64,000 nt of DNA from Asterochloris sp. CNOR1 (Eukaryota > Chlorophyta > Trebouxiophyceae > Trebouxiales > Trebouxiaceae): assembly GCA_963969365.1 (NCBI GenBank), contig OZ017747.1, positions 930,001 to 994,000 on the forward strand. Direction: 5' to 3'. Made by a program: the position numbers and the translations under genes. The notes beneath the pieces are model-generated. The model saw only the letters and a list, made by a program, of their open reading frames with translations, had not been told where the DNA came from and did not search any database. Below, one piece after another: positions 1 through 11,100 of the stretch (position 1 is its first letter; every line of letters starts with the position of its first letter).

Positions 1-1633
1 AGAGGTTCCCTCCTCCATCTGCTGCATGTCAATGCCGTCCCAGAGCACTTTGGCTTGCGCAAGCACCCAGGAGGCCCCCCACATGGTCCTGCTGCATACC
101 CACTCGGCAGCCTGCATTTCAGGGATTGCAGCAAGTCAGGACTCCTGGCGTGTACATGCTGGCATGCTGATCGGCGCAGGGGCCCTGCACTGCTTACAGG
201 TATGGCTCAGAGGCAAGCGGATCCTGGGCAGGCAACCAGGGGCAGGGGCTGACCTGCGTGCAGCTGAGAGGCTCATCAAGGAGGCTCTGCAGGATGGCAG
301 CTTCAGTGTTCCAGTGGCAGCTCTGCAAGTGGGTTACCGGACTGGGTGGGCGACCGAAAGTTTTCAGGGTTCCCCAGAGTATGATCAGCGCAAAGTAAGA
401 CCTATTGCTGGGGATGATGACTATGTCCCGCGTATCTGGTCCAGCCAGCCAGGAATGCTGCGGATCGGAGACCAGTCCAGTCCCGGCGCAGCCCAGGAAG
501 GGGCAGATGCAGCAGCAGAGCACCTTGCAGGCTTGAGCATGGCCACACCTGCTTCTTGAAGACCAAGCCTGGCTTTTCACCTGGTACCCCTGCAAACCTT
601 GCACGCTTATGTGTGGCCTTGCCTTCTTCTTCAAGACTTTGTGTAGCTTGTGCACTGTAGGTTCCTGCACACGACAAGCTGATTGCCTCTGCAGAGCTGC
701 AAAATTTCCATGGTGTGAGTGACAGGACCCGCAGCAGCCGCTACCCAGGCTCTGCTGCACTGCTGGCTGCTCCAGGGCTTTTCATGTCCTGCTGCCTGTC
801 TGAGGCTCCTGCTGTCAGCTGCTGGGCTTCCACAGCGGGACAGAACCCGCTCCAGAGCTGCGGATGCCAGCTACTTAATTGTGCCCTGCAGCAGCAGCCA
901 GGCCGGGCAATGAAGCCTGACCAGCAGGAGATCTTGCTCACTGCTTGTCAAAGCAGGCTGGCCAGCATCCAGCCTTTTGCACACTATTTGCTGACCACCA
1001 GGAGCGGCTAGTGCTGGGTTGATATCAACAGGACTGCGCTGTATCAACAGGACACTGCGCTACCAGCTGACACACGCCCACGCAGGCCAGGTGAGAGGCT
1101 GGGTGCAGTCAGGAGATTGTTAGTGAATGGCAGACAGAGCAGTGGAGAGCACAGTTCCCAAAGATGCTGGGGCAGTCCAGGGCACGCAGCCCAGTGCCTG
1201 CACCATTGCACGGAGAGCATCCTGCCAAGTAAGTTGGGCAGCGTAGGCCTCATGGCAGCCTGCAACAGGCTGCTGAGGATGAGCCCGGCATCCTGGCTGG
1301 CTGGGCTGGCAGGGAGGCTGGGCAGTCTGTGCAATTCGGGCCACATCACTGGCAGGCCGATGGTGACAAAGGTGCATGCTCTGGACTCCCATTGCATTCA
1401 GTGGCAGGCCCCATTTGCTCAGGTTTTTCCCTCCTCTGCTCACCTGTGCCTCATTGCTGTTGCAGATTTGAAACCCTATCGGCGCACCAGCCTTCTCCTG
1501 CAATATTGCGTGTGCCTGCATGTCGCTGTTATCACAGGCAGCTCTTCAACGCGGTTGTGAAGATAGACTCTTTGATCAACAGACAGGACCAGGCGATCTG
1601 TAGTTCAGGCGATCTGCTGTTGACACTGATCGC
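1..1633. other. Unresolved region upstream of the LINE
   Basis: No convincing gene was found. A plus-strand frame is open from 26 to 559 and could hold the last exons of a gene entering from the left, since splice-like sites occur near 200, 259 and 330, but its product matches no family I know. A minus-strand frame at 194-760 has no coding character. Near 1021-1055 a short direct repeat (tatcaacagga twice) is visible. The right part probably includes the 5' untranslated region of the retrotransposon; I could not locate its 5' boundary. Confidence 0.3.
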
Positions 1634-2905
1634 ATGGTGCTCAGCCCAGCACAGCGCAGATCTAGCCCAGGCCGGGAGGCGCCAAAGCCTGGCCGACCAG
1701 CAGCACCGCCTCTTATGAGCAGGGTGCAGCCTGGGAGGGCTGGCAAGGATACAACAGTGAACCGCTGGGCCGACAAGAGCGATGATTTGACTGAATGTGA
1801 TGGAGGCCAAGACAGCAGCAGACTCGCCAAGCAGGCACGCCTGCCTGATGCAAGAGGAGGCAGGGCAGGTGGCAAGACAGGTGGCAGCATGGCCGTGACG
1901 CCATTGCCTGTAGTTGGTCCTTTGGCACCGACTGCAGAGCCTGATGCGCTGGTGTCTGCACCTGCTGAGACTGGGCTTTTGGCACCAGCCTCAGCAGCCT
2001 CAGCTGCTGATGCTGGTAACAACACCCCTGCCGCCCTTGAGGTGGGGGAGTTGGGGCCCGCAGTGCTGCTGACGCCTGCACCACAGGCTGCAGAAGGCAG
2101 CGACGCCGCTGCAGACATGAGGCCTGCAAAGATCTTATCAGAAGCAGACATAAAGGCAATGGTCCAGCACATACTTCGCGGCCGGGACCAGCAGCTGGAG
2201 CAGAAGCTCAGTGCAGTAGAACAAAAGCTGACAGATACCCAGACGCAACTGGCAGCCACCTTACAGCGGGTGCAACAGCTTGAGCAGGCACAGACCACGG
2301 CAGCCACCAGTGGGCCAAGCCAGGCTGCAATGCAGGCAGTAGAGGCAGGGCTGCGGCAGACGCAAATGAGGACTGAGGAGCAGCAGACCCAGCTGGAACG
2401 GGTGATTCAGGAGCGTGATGCAGCCAGAGCGGCGGAGCCTGCAGATAAGAGTGTACCTGCTAATGAGGATGTGGTGGTGGCACATGGAATGACCTGCGAG
2501 GGGCCTGATGCACAGGACTTCAGCACTGAGGATGTGGGCATGCTTCAGACCCGGGTTGCTGACATGCTGAAGGATGGCCTGCACCTTGAGGGTGTTGAGG
2601 TGCTGAAGGCAGAGCGCATCAAGCTGAGGAATGCGACAGGGAAGACTCCCCCTGTGCGCATACGGGTTGCCCGCAAAGATCAATGTGCCAGTGTACTACG
2701 TGCTGCAAGTCAGCTCAAGCACCATCCAGCATTTAACAAGGTTTATCTGCAGCCAGATTTGACCCCTGAGCAGCAGATGAGGAAGCGCCTGGCCATGGGC
2801 CGCTTTCGCGACTTGCGCAAGCAGAACATCACCTGCTGCTTCCGACTGGACCGCATTTGGATCCGCACCGACAGCGGCCGGTGGCTCCTGGATAGGAGCT
2901 GCTAG
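1634..2905 (+). CDS. LINE ORF1 protein (coiled coil, RNA-binding type)
   Basis: A 423-residue open frame without introns. Residues about 1-170 are rich in Ala, Pro and Gly. Residues about 175-270 form a long heptad-type coiled coil (for example QQLEQKLSAVEQKLTDTQ), as expected for trimerising L1 ORF1 proteins. Residues about 300-423 are mixed charged and end in a basic segment (RKRLAMGRFRDLRKQ) that resembles the RNA-binding C-terminal part of LINE ORF1 proteins. By analogy it would coat the element's RNA and act as a nucleic-acid chaperone. Its TAG stop (2903-2905) lies in the same frame as ORF2, which starts directly behind it. The first ATG was taken as start; earlier non-ATG coding cannot be excluded. 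Confidence 0.8.
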   Translation: MVLSPAQRRSSPGREAPKPGRPAAPPLMSRVQPGRAGKDTTVNRWADKSDDLTECDGGQDSSRLAKQARLPDARGGRAGGKTGGSMAVTPLPVVGPLAPTAEPDALVSAPAETGLLAPASAASAADAGNNTPAALEVGELGPAVLLTPAPQAAEGSDAAADMRPAKILSEADIKAMVQHILRGRDQQLEQKLSAVEQKLTDTQTQLAATLQRVQQLEQAQTTAATSGPSQAAMQAVEAGLRQTQMRTEEQQTQLERVIQERDAARAAEPADKSVPANEDVVVAHGMTCEGPDAQDFSTEDVGMLQTRVADMLKDGLHLEGVEVLKAERIKLRNATGKTPPVRIRVARKDQCASVLRAASQLKHHPAFNKVYLQPDLTPEQQMRKRLAMGRFRDLRKQNITCCFRLDRIWIRTDSGRWLLDRSC

Positions 2906-2950
2906 GGAGAAGGGACCCATGCTGCCGAGCTCTCTGCGGTATTATGGAAC

Positions 2951-5900
2951 ATGCGCGGGGGGCTCAGCAGAGCACACCTGTCAATGCCTGATGCACTACA
3001 GAACTTGGTGGCACTGAACTGCACATTCATTTGCCTGACAGAGACCTGGCACGCCGATGGCGAACACCTGCCTGACATGCAAGGATATGTTTACCATGAC
3101 CTTGTGCGCCCCAGCCACCTACAAAGTGGCAAGGTACCGCATGGGGGTATTGTTGTCTACATAAAGCGCGAGTGGGCTGACCGCTGTTCTGTTTGGAAAT
3201 GTGCTCCAGATGGCACTTACCTGTGGCTGCATGTTCGCCTGGGGGGTGATCACCCTCAGCACGTTGCCTTTGCCACATGCTACATGCCCCCAGGCCACAA
3301 GCACAAAGATCTGTCCACTTTCAAGAATTTATCTGCAGACATGAGATTACTCTCTCAAGAGTTGCCCAGAGGTGTTCACTTCTGGGTGTGTGGGGACACC
3401 AATGCCCACACGGGGACCTTGCCAGACCATGTGATGCTGGAGGGCCCTGAAATCCCTGATGCTGTACAGGCTCTAGATGAACTGCCAGAGCACGTGCCAG
3501 AAAGAAGAAATGAGTGCCCCCATGCAGTAGACAGGAGAGGTCGCCAGCAACTGCAGTTCTGCAAGGACAATTCCCTGCTCATTCTCAATGGCAGAGTCCA
3601 TGGCGACCCAACTGGCAGGACCACCTTCATGCGCGGCCGCAAGCGTGTGGTGCGCACCACGCTGGACTACCACATGGCCTCGTCAGCCCTCTACCCCTGG
3701 GCAGAGCGGCTTGAAGTCCTGCAGAAAGTAAGCACACCATACATGAGCTGCTCAGACCACCACCCTGTGATGGCACGGTTCAGGCTGCCTGCTGCACAGG
3801 AGCCCCCAGCCTACAACGGCCAGGCTGACCAGCCAGCCCACTCAAAGGCAGGGTGTCTGCAAGTGCCTGCTGTGAAGTTTGAGGCCGAAAGGGAGGAGCA
3901 GTACTGGCAGCATTTTCTGTGTGCTGCAGACCAGCAGCAGCTAGATGCGGCCTGTGCAGACCCAGAGGCTGGGGTCCTGACTATGACACGATGCTTGGCT
4001 GACGCTGCTGTGCAGACTTTTGCCCTGAAGAAGGGAAGGGGCCAGAAACCCCGCCAGTTTCCGGTGTGGTTTGATGCAGAATGCTGGGCCTCATGGCGTG
4101 AGTGGAAAGCAGCAGCAAGGGCTCCTGTGCTGACTGCCCACCACGCTGCTGCTAACAGTTTAAGATGCAGGCACCGGGCTGTCCGACGCCGCAAATATCG
4201 ACAGTTTCTGACCAACGAGATGCACCGCATGGATCACCTCTCATTGCCGGATCTTCACCGCATAGCAGGGTGGCGCAGGCGCCCTGGGTGCCCGCTGTCC
4301 AGTGCCATCCAGGCTGCGCACATGCAGAAGGTGCTGGGCAGCCATCCTGCATCTGCTGCCGTCCCAAAGCTGATCCCTGAAGACACCATCACAGGAGTAC
4401 ATATTGGCACAGATGCTTTCCTGAATGCTGACTGCACCATTTCTGATGTGCGGGCTGGTCTGCGCAAACTGAGTGCTGGCAAAGCAGCTGGCATCGATGG
4501 CATGAGTGCAGAGCTGCTGAAGCATGGGCCATTCCACATGCAACACTGCCTAGCCAAGCTGTTCACCAGCATGCTCAAGGGGACCTATCCCACGTCGCTC
4601 AGCACTGGCCTAGTCACTGCAGTATACAAGGGAAAACGGAGGGATCCTCTCAACATGAACAGCTACCGGCCAATCACGGTCGTTCCTGTGCTGGCCAAGC
4701 TATTTGTCACAGTGATGGAGCAGCTCATGACCCGGTGGGCGGAAGCGCTCAATCTCAGAGCACCACCGCAGGCTGGCTTCCGCAGGGGCCACAGCACAGC
4801 TGGACAGCTGAGCACACTGAACATTCTGGTAAGAAAATATAGGCGGCACAACAGCAAGCTTTTCTGCTGCTTTGTTGATTTTGAGAAGGCCTTTGACACA
4901 GTGGATCGCGGGGTGCTGTGGGCTGTCCTACAAAACCTGGGGGTGTGTGGACACTTCATGAGCTGCCTGCAAAGCATGTACGCCCAAGACTCGGCAGCGG
5001 TCAGGGCTGGAGGGGGCATATCTGAGGCATTCAGGTGCCTGCAAGGAGTGCAGCAAGGCAGCCCCCTCAGCCCACTCCTCTTTGGACTGCTGATCGATGT
5101 GCTGGACAAGGTCATGCGCAAAGTTAAAGGAAACCATGCACCCACGCTCATGTTTCATGATGTGCCGCTGCTGCTCTTCGCAGACGATTTGGTGCTCATG
5201 AGCACAAGTGAAGAAGGACTGCAACGATTGCTGAATGCTTTACAGATATTCTGTGAAAACAGGCGGCTCAGAGTCAGTTTGGTCAAGACGGAAGTGGTGG
5301 TGTTTGAGACACAGCGCCAAAAATGCAGCACCTTCACGTACAGTGGGCACCCCCTGACGCGCTTGGATTCATTCAAGTACCTGGGCCTGTGGTTTAAAGC
5401 CACCAAGGAGGGCTTTGCCAAATCCCTTGGCGAGCACCTGGAAGCTGCGCGTAAAACCATGAACAACATGCTCAGGCGCTGTGCACAGATCAGTCTGACG
5501 TGCGCCGCATCTGCAAATTGTTTGATGCCTTGGTGCTGCCCATATTGAGCTATGGCTGTGAGGTCTGGTTCTGGGACCACAGAGCAGGCACACAAGCCAC
5601 AGCGCAGCTTGAGTCTCTGCATGCACAATTTTTGCGCAGATTGCTTGGCATCCACTGCCACACACACAGTCTGATTGCACTTGCTGAGTTTGGCAGATAT
5701 CCCCTGGCAGTGCATTGGCAGCGGCAAGTGGACAGGTTCAGACAACGCATTTGGGACCTCAAGCCGAAGCTTCAGAAGGAGCCCCTGCTATGGGCTATGT
5801 ATGACGGCGTCTGCTACCTGCCGCTGTACCGCGACCTCTCCTTGGCCCCCTTCTGTGCACTACAGGCACATGGCAGCGCAGAGACAGCCCCTGGCAAGGA

Positions 5901-6354
5901 ACAGCATGAGCAGCGCTTCAGGGACTGCCAGGCCGCCACCGTGGCCACCTACATGCAGATGCGGGGTCCCAACACGGCCTATGCCATGCAGACATACCTG
6001 ACCAGGATCAGAGGCTTCAGGCTACGCAGAGCCTATGCCAGCATCAGGTGCAGCAGCCACCAGCTGCGCGTACAGACTGGGCGATACCTATTGCCCCAGC
6101 TCAAGCGAGAGGACCGGACATGCCAAATCTGTGGGTCACCGAATGAGATTGAGGATGAAAGCCATATCCTGCTACACTGCCCAGGACTTGCAGACCTCCG
6201 GTCTGCTCACAGCCACCTGTTTGCGGAGCAGCAGCAGTCGTTGGCAACGCTGTTTGAACAACCACCAAGCCGAGTGGCCACATACATCAGGGCAGCACTG
6301 CTCCAGCACGCAAATGTGCTGGGCATCACTGGGGGCACATCTGGGCCTAAATGA
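2951..6354 (+). pseudogene. LINE ORF2: endonuclease and reverse transcriptase, frameshifted
   Basis: The endonuclease homology begins a little before the first ATG (upstream frame reads VLWNMRGG), and shows LTETW, CGDTNAHTG and SDHHPV, the expected Glu, Asp and His active-site positions of APE-like nucleases. The reverse transcriptase follows with SYRPITVVPVLAK, FVDFEKAFDTVD, QQGSPLSPLLF and the catalytic LLFADDLVLM. The frame opened at 2951 stops at 5548, but homology continues in another frame from about 5490 to 6354, ending in a C-x2-C..H-x4-C zinc finger (CQICG...HILLHC). One indel near 5485-5500 explains this. The protein nicks target DNA and copies the element's RNA into the nick (target-primed reverse transcription). 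The domain order is certain; activity of this copy is doubtful. Confidence 0.9.
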
Positions 6355-6946
6355 GGAACAGACACCCTGGGTGACCCCCCTATGTGCCGTGATGTGTCCC
6401 CAGCTCACCAGCTGCTGATTAGAGTCCCAATTTCATAGCAATGCGCTAGACTCATCACATGATTGTCTTCCCCTAAGGTCCCCATGCTGAGTTGTTGCTT
6501 GGGGTGTGCCGCCTTGGAGCCTGGTGCCCTGCGAGGGGAAGACTGCTGGTCACAGTCATACCCAAGCATAACTCTCTCATGACTGCGAAGTCTACGAGCT
6601 GAGAGGGCGTGGCAAGCCAATCAGGGGGGCTGGGCCCCCCCCTGCGCCATACAGGATCCAGGGTGTTTGCATTTCGGGCAGCAACCTCAGCTAGCAGTCC
6701 AACGTGGTGATGAAGCCCAGCACAGTGCCAAGGCCTGCTATGAGCGCCGGCTCCCTCTTTACCAGCCAAGTACAGTGACCTGCTTGATATGCCTGTACTG
6801 CTTCTTTTTGTACCCCTACACCTTCAGCAAAGTTCATTGGTAGGATGAAATGATCATAGTCCTATGCCCGTGCATTGAGGCTACGGACTTAAAAATTAAA
6901 TCATCATCGTCGCTTTCCACTCCCCTTCTCCTGAAACACTGCCATT

Positions 6947-7489
6947 ATGAGGCAGCTAGCAAGACAGTGCCCTCCCATGTTGCCCGTGAGTTGTAAGCAG
7001 TTACAAATGCTTTCAAGCCGTTCCCAGTTCTGATGTGGCTGTTGATCTGCTCATGCAGACTGGGCCACGACAATCTCTGCCAAGCTCGAGGAGGGCTTGC
7101 CTCAGCTGCAGAGCACAATATCAGGACCAGCAAAGTGTGCTACGCGCCGCTTTCAAAGAGCCCATTGCCTTCCTGGGAGGTGCTTTTGCTGGAGCACTTG
7201 GACTGAATCTTGAAGAGGAGCCTTTACGGTCTTGGATTGAACGCACAGCTTCGCAGGCAAGTATATCTGCGCCAGTCCCCCCTTGGCATTTATTTAGCTG
7301 CTGGCCCGTTCATTTTGTCAACATGCTGTTGCCCTGCAGGCCTCTGGCAACTATCAGTCGCAGCCAGCCAGGGCCCCAGGGCCTCGGCCAACTAGCAGTC
7401 AAGGCGACACATACACGCCTAGATCAAGGCCTGCCAGACGACCAAGGCCTACCACTGAAGTTCAGCAGTCTGCAAACCTGCCAAGATGA
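6947..7489 (+). CDS. UPF0426-like small plastid protein
   Basis: Three exons are inferred: 6947-6985, 7059-7256 and 7340-7489, giving 128 residues in phase throughout. The N-terminus is basic and Ser/Arg-rich (QSLPSSRRACLSCRAQ), like a chloroplast transit peptide. The core has KEPIAFLGGAFAG and LEEEPLRSWIERT, which I recognise as the pattern of the plant and cyanobacterial UPF0426 family (Arabidopsis At1g28150 type), whose function is unknown. The tail is Pro/Arg/Ser-rich and probably disordered. The second intron starts with GCAAGT (donor CAG|GC at 7257), a GC-AG intron; using the GT four bases later would give a different C-terminus. The start codon lies only about 40 bp behind the estimated end of the LINE, so the element sits in its promoter or 5' UTR. 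Confidence 0.65.
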
Positions 7490-8152
7490 CAGGCCTTTAG
7501 CCTGTTGAACACCCCTGCATGGCACGGTCAAACGCCTCACTGCATCAACTCTCCAAAGATTGCTCGCAACATCTCGCATTGATGCTTTCACCTTCTTAGC
7601 CAGCAAAGTTGCAGCGTGACATATGGCATCTTGGTGCCATGCCTTCACCCAGGGTTTGGCTTGCCATGGGGCTGTGCCAGGTGTCGATCCACGGCATCAA
7701 GCCTCGCCTGCAAAAACACAGTGGGACTGTGAAGCTGCCCCTGCATCGCTCTGGGCAAAGGGTAGCCCTCACCTCTACTGCAGCTACTCTGTGCTGTGCT
7801 GCAGACATGCGCCTTTGCAGAGCAGCCAGAGCCACTGCTCCATTGCTATAACTGGTTTTCAAAAGCACAGCCTGGACCTTGTGCAACCCTGCAGGCAACT
7901 GCTGTGAAACAACGGACATGTTTGAGTAGCATGCAGGCCAGCACCATGCCTGATTCAAGAATCGCTAACTGCTTGAGGACATCCTCCTGTGCTGAGACAG
8001 CCTCCAGCCGTGCTTTGTACAAAGCTGTGGCAGGCTGCAGGGCGAGCTGTTCCAGACCAGTCTGCGACATTTGCCTGTGGCATGCAGGCAAGGACTCTGG
8101 CACAGTCAAAGTCAATATCTTTCTGTGCTGAGGGACCTGCGTGCGAGGAGTC
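7490..8152. other. Intergenic region before the kinesin gene
   Basis: About 660 bp between the stop of the UPF0426-like gene and the kinesin start codon. Several short open frames cross it on both strands but none has coding character, splice agreement or similarity to a family I know. It must hold the 3' UTR of the first gene and the promoter of the second; I see no distinctive element. Confidence 0.5.
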
Positions 8153-11100
8153 ATGGCAGAAGACGGCCTGACGGAGGCACCTGAGGCCGTGGTATGCGCT
8201 GTGCATGTCAGACCTCTCATCGCTTCTGAAGTCCAGGAGGGCTGTGCAGAGTCCTTGGTAGTCACCCCAGAGTCGCCCCAGGTGACAGAACAGCTTGTGT
8301 CTCCCCACATCTGGCTTGAGGTGATGCTGCTGTTCACGCCATTCCCCCTGGCAGCTCACACAGTGGTCTCTCTTGCAGATCGTTTCTGGCCCCCACAGCT
8401 TCACATATGACCATGTTTTTGGTAGCACAGGCACACCAGCAGACAAGCTGTATCGCGACTGCGTCGCGCCTCTTGTCAGTGGTCTTTTCAAAGGCTACAA
8501 CGCCACAGGTCAGCACAGGCGCTGCATTGCCCTGCTGGGGTGAGGAGAGGCAGCAGGTGCCTGCCTGTTTGTGTAAGTCAGAATTACCTCTCGCTGAAGG
8601 GGACTCGGAGCATGAACCCCAGGATGTGTCGCCGAGTCAACGCCATGCAGCAGGGTTGGCGCGTCCTGCACTGCAGCTGTTGTATTCATGTTGGCTGCAA
8701 ACCTTGCCATGCAGGATGTGCTGTGTGCACCCTGAGTGGCATCTGCTCCCCCTGCTGTCTGCAGTTTTTGCATATGGTCAGACAGGGAGTGGCAAGACAT
8801 ACACGATGGGCAGCGCGTTCACGCCGGGGGGGAGCACACAGGGTGTCATCCCCAGCGTAATGGACGACATTTTTGCGCGGATCAGCAGCACCAAGGACGC
8901 TGATTACACAGTCCGGGTGGGCTTTGTGGAGATTCACCAGGTGAACAACATGTCTGCCTGCATCACCGTGACCTCCCCTCAGACTGCTGCACAGCAGCCA
9001 GGAGGTGCATCCATCCTGAGACCACTTCTGCTGAGCTGCGAGCATCGTGCCCTGGGATCTCATCTCAGGCTGAGGGGCCTGGGCCTACTGAGTCCTTTGG
9101 CCCAGCTGCCAGGCACAGAAACATAAAGCAAGCGGAGCAGCTGGAAGCTACAAGCCTGTTGCCTGCAGGAGGAGATACGTGACCTGCTGGTGCTGGACGC
9201 AGCTCCGGTGCAGATCCGGGAGGTGATGGGCGGGGGTGTCTGCCTGGCAGGGGCCAGTGAGAGGGAGGTGAACAGCAAAGCGGACATGGCGGCCACACTG
9301 GAGCAGGGCTCTCTGCTGAGGGCAACAGCCTCCACTGGCATGAACAAGCGCAGCAGCCGGAGCCATGCCATCTTTACCATAACGGTGGAACAGCGGCGGC
9401 AGGTGCCCAACAGCAGCACTGCCAGCGGTGAGGCTGCGCGAGGGTTTGGTTGCTCACAGCAGCTTCCGCAGCTGCGGCAGCCAGCCCGGAGGAAATGCTG
9501 CAGGGCTGTGTTAGCCTGTGCTGTGCAGTTGTGTCAGGTCTTTCATGCTCTTTGCCTCTGCTGGTGGCAGCCTCTGTTGCTAAGTTGTCAGAAGGCTTTG
9601 CATACTAGCTGGCCAAGGCATGTCATCCCCTCTGCAGGTGCAGCAGGCAGGCACGCTGATGGCTACAGCAGCGATGAGGATGACAGGCAGGAGGGGCCTG
9701 AGGAGGATGGCACGGTGGACGAGTACCTGTGTGCCAAGATGCACCTTGTGGACCTGGCTGGCAGTGAGCGCGTAAAGCGCACCAAGGCAGAGGGGCAGCG
9801 CCTGAAGGAGGGTGAGCATGTTTGACAGATATGCAGCAGTGCTGCTGGCTCTTATGACTCGGGTCAGCAGCTGCCTGACGGGGTATGAAGCATGCCGAAG
9901 GCTGTGGGAAAGGTATAAAATTTATTCTCAGTGGCAGCCCTCCTGGCCAAGAACCCTGGCGGTTGTCGGGGTATGTGTGTGCAGCACAGCACAGCAAGTC
10001 TGAGAAGCGCCTCCTGAGAGTGGACAAATGCATCAGACCAGCTTTACTGCCCTGTTGGCCACGATGCGTGCTTGCGCTTGTTGACAAGCTGCAATCTGCC
10101 TGCCTATGCAGGCATCAACATCAACAAGGGCCTGCTGGCCCTAGGCAACGTGATCAATGCGCTCAGCGAGAATAAGGCTCACGTGCCCTACAGAGACAGC
10201 AAGCTGACGCGCATGTTGCAGGCAAGCCACCCTGCAGCAAAATGCATGCTGCTGGAATCTGCCCCGCCCAAGAAACCTATAATGTCAATTTCTGGCTTCA
10301 GCACCTTTCTGGTGGCCTCTCATGCTCAGGCTTTTTGCTGAGGAGACCAGTGCTGCCTCTGCAGGACTCTCTCGGCGGAAACAGCCGCACAGTGATGGTG
10401 GCCTGTGTGAGCCCAGCAGATGTGAACTTTGAGGAGACGCTCAACACGCTGCGCTATGCCAATCGTGCCAGGAACATCCGCAACAAGCCTGTCATCAACA
10501 GGTGATTGCGTGGCACAGCTGTGGGGTGATCCTGCATGCTGCATCTTGCTGGCTCTGGTGCACCAGATTGCTGTGCGGCAAAAGTCAAGTGTGATGGTGG
10601 GCCTTCAGCGCTGCAATCCAGCCTGGGTAGACACATTCGTTGTTTAACTATGCTGCAGGGACCCCAATGCAGCTCAGATCTCACAGCTGCGTCAGCAGTT
10701 GGCAGCTGCAAGATCTGAGATTGGTGGCCTCAAGCGGAAGCTGGCTAGCTCACAAGATGGTGGGCGGCCAGAATTTGACAGTTCAATGGCGCCCAAAAGC
10801 TCTGATGCCATCATGGCCCTAGCATTGGACGAGATGCAGCAGCAGAATTCGGCGCTGGATGTGGACAACGCCCGCCTCAAGGTTGAGCTGGTGAGTGTGC
10901 CTATGAAGCTGAATGCCTGGCACGCACAGCGTAGCCACTCCATTATGTCACTTTCTTGTCGTGCTGTGCTTTGCTTGTTGCATGCCACTTGCAGTTGTCA
11001 TCATTAGTCAGTGTGTGCGCTGGGGGCACCTTCAGGCCCCCAGGCACATCCTGTGCCACCCATGTGTCTCTGTTGTTTTTACATCCCCTGCCAGGGCAGC

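Larger units (their letters stand above)
1634..6905 (+). mobile_element. Non-LTR (LINE, L1-like) retrotransposon
   Basis: The element has the two-ORF layout of L1-like LINEs. ORF1 (1634-2905) has a coiled coil and a basic C-terminal half. ORF2 (2906/2951-6354) has an apurinic-type endonuclease, a reverse transcriptase with FADD box, and a C-terminal Cys/His zinc finger. No long terminal repeats are seen. The 3' end is placed near 6905, where an A/T-rich stretch passes into a short ATC-repeat tail (6889-6910) just before the next gene; this boundary is an estimate. The 5' end is unknown and 1634 is only the first ORF1 ATG. I found no clear target-site duplication. ORF2 carries one frameshift, so this copy is probably inactive. 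Green algae are known to carry L1-like LINEs such as Zepp; a specific relation is not claimed. Confidence 0.92.

Noticed and set aside
1576-2307. A 243-codon minus-strand open frame
   Set aside because: It is antisense to LINE ORF1, is Cys/Ser/Ala-rich in a way expected from the reverse of that sequence, and has no homology or splice support.
5500-6354. Separate gene starting at an ATG near 5500
   Set aside because: Its product is the natural continuation of the LINE ORF2 protein, ending in the usual zinc finger; a frameshift explains the split.
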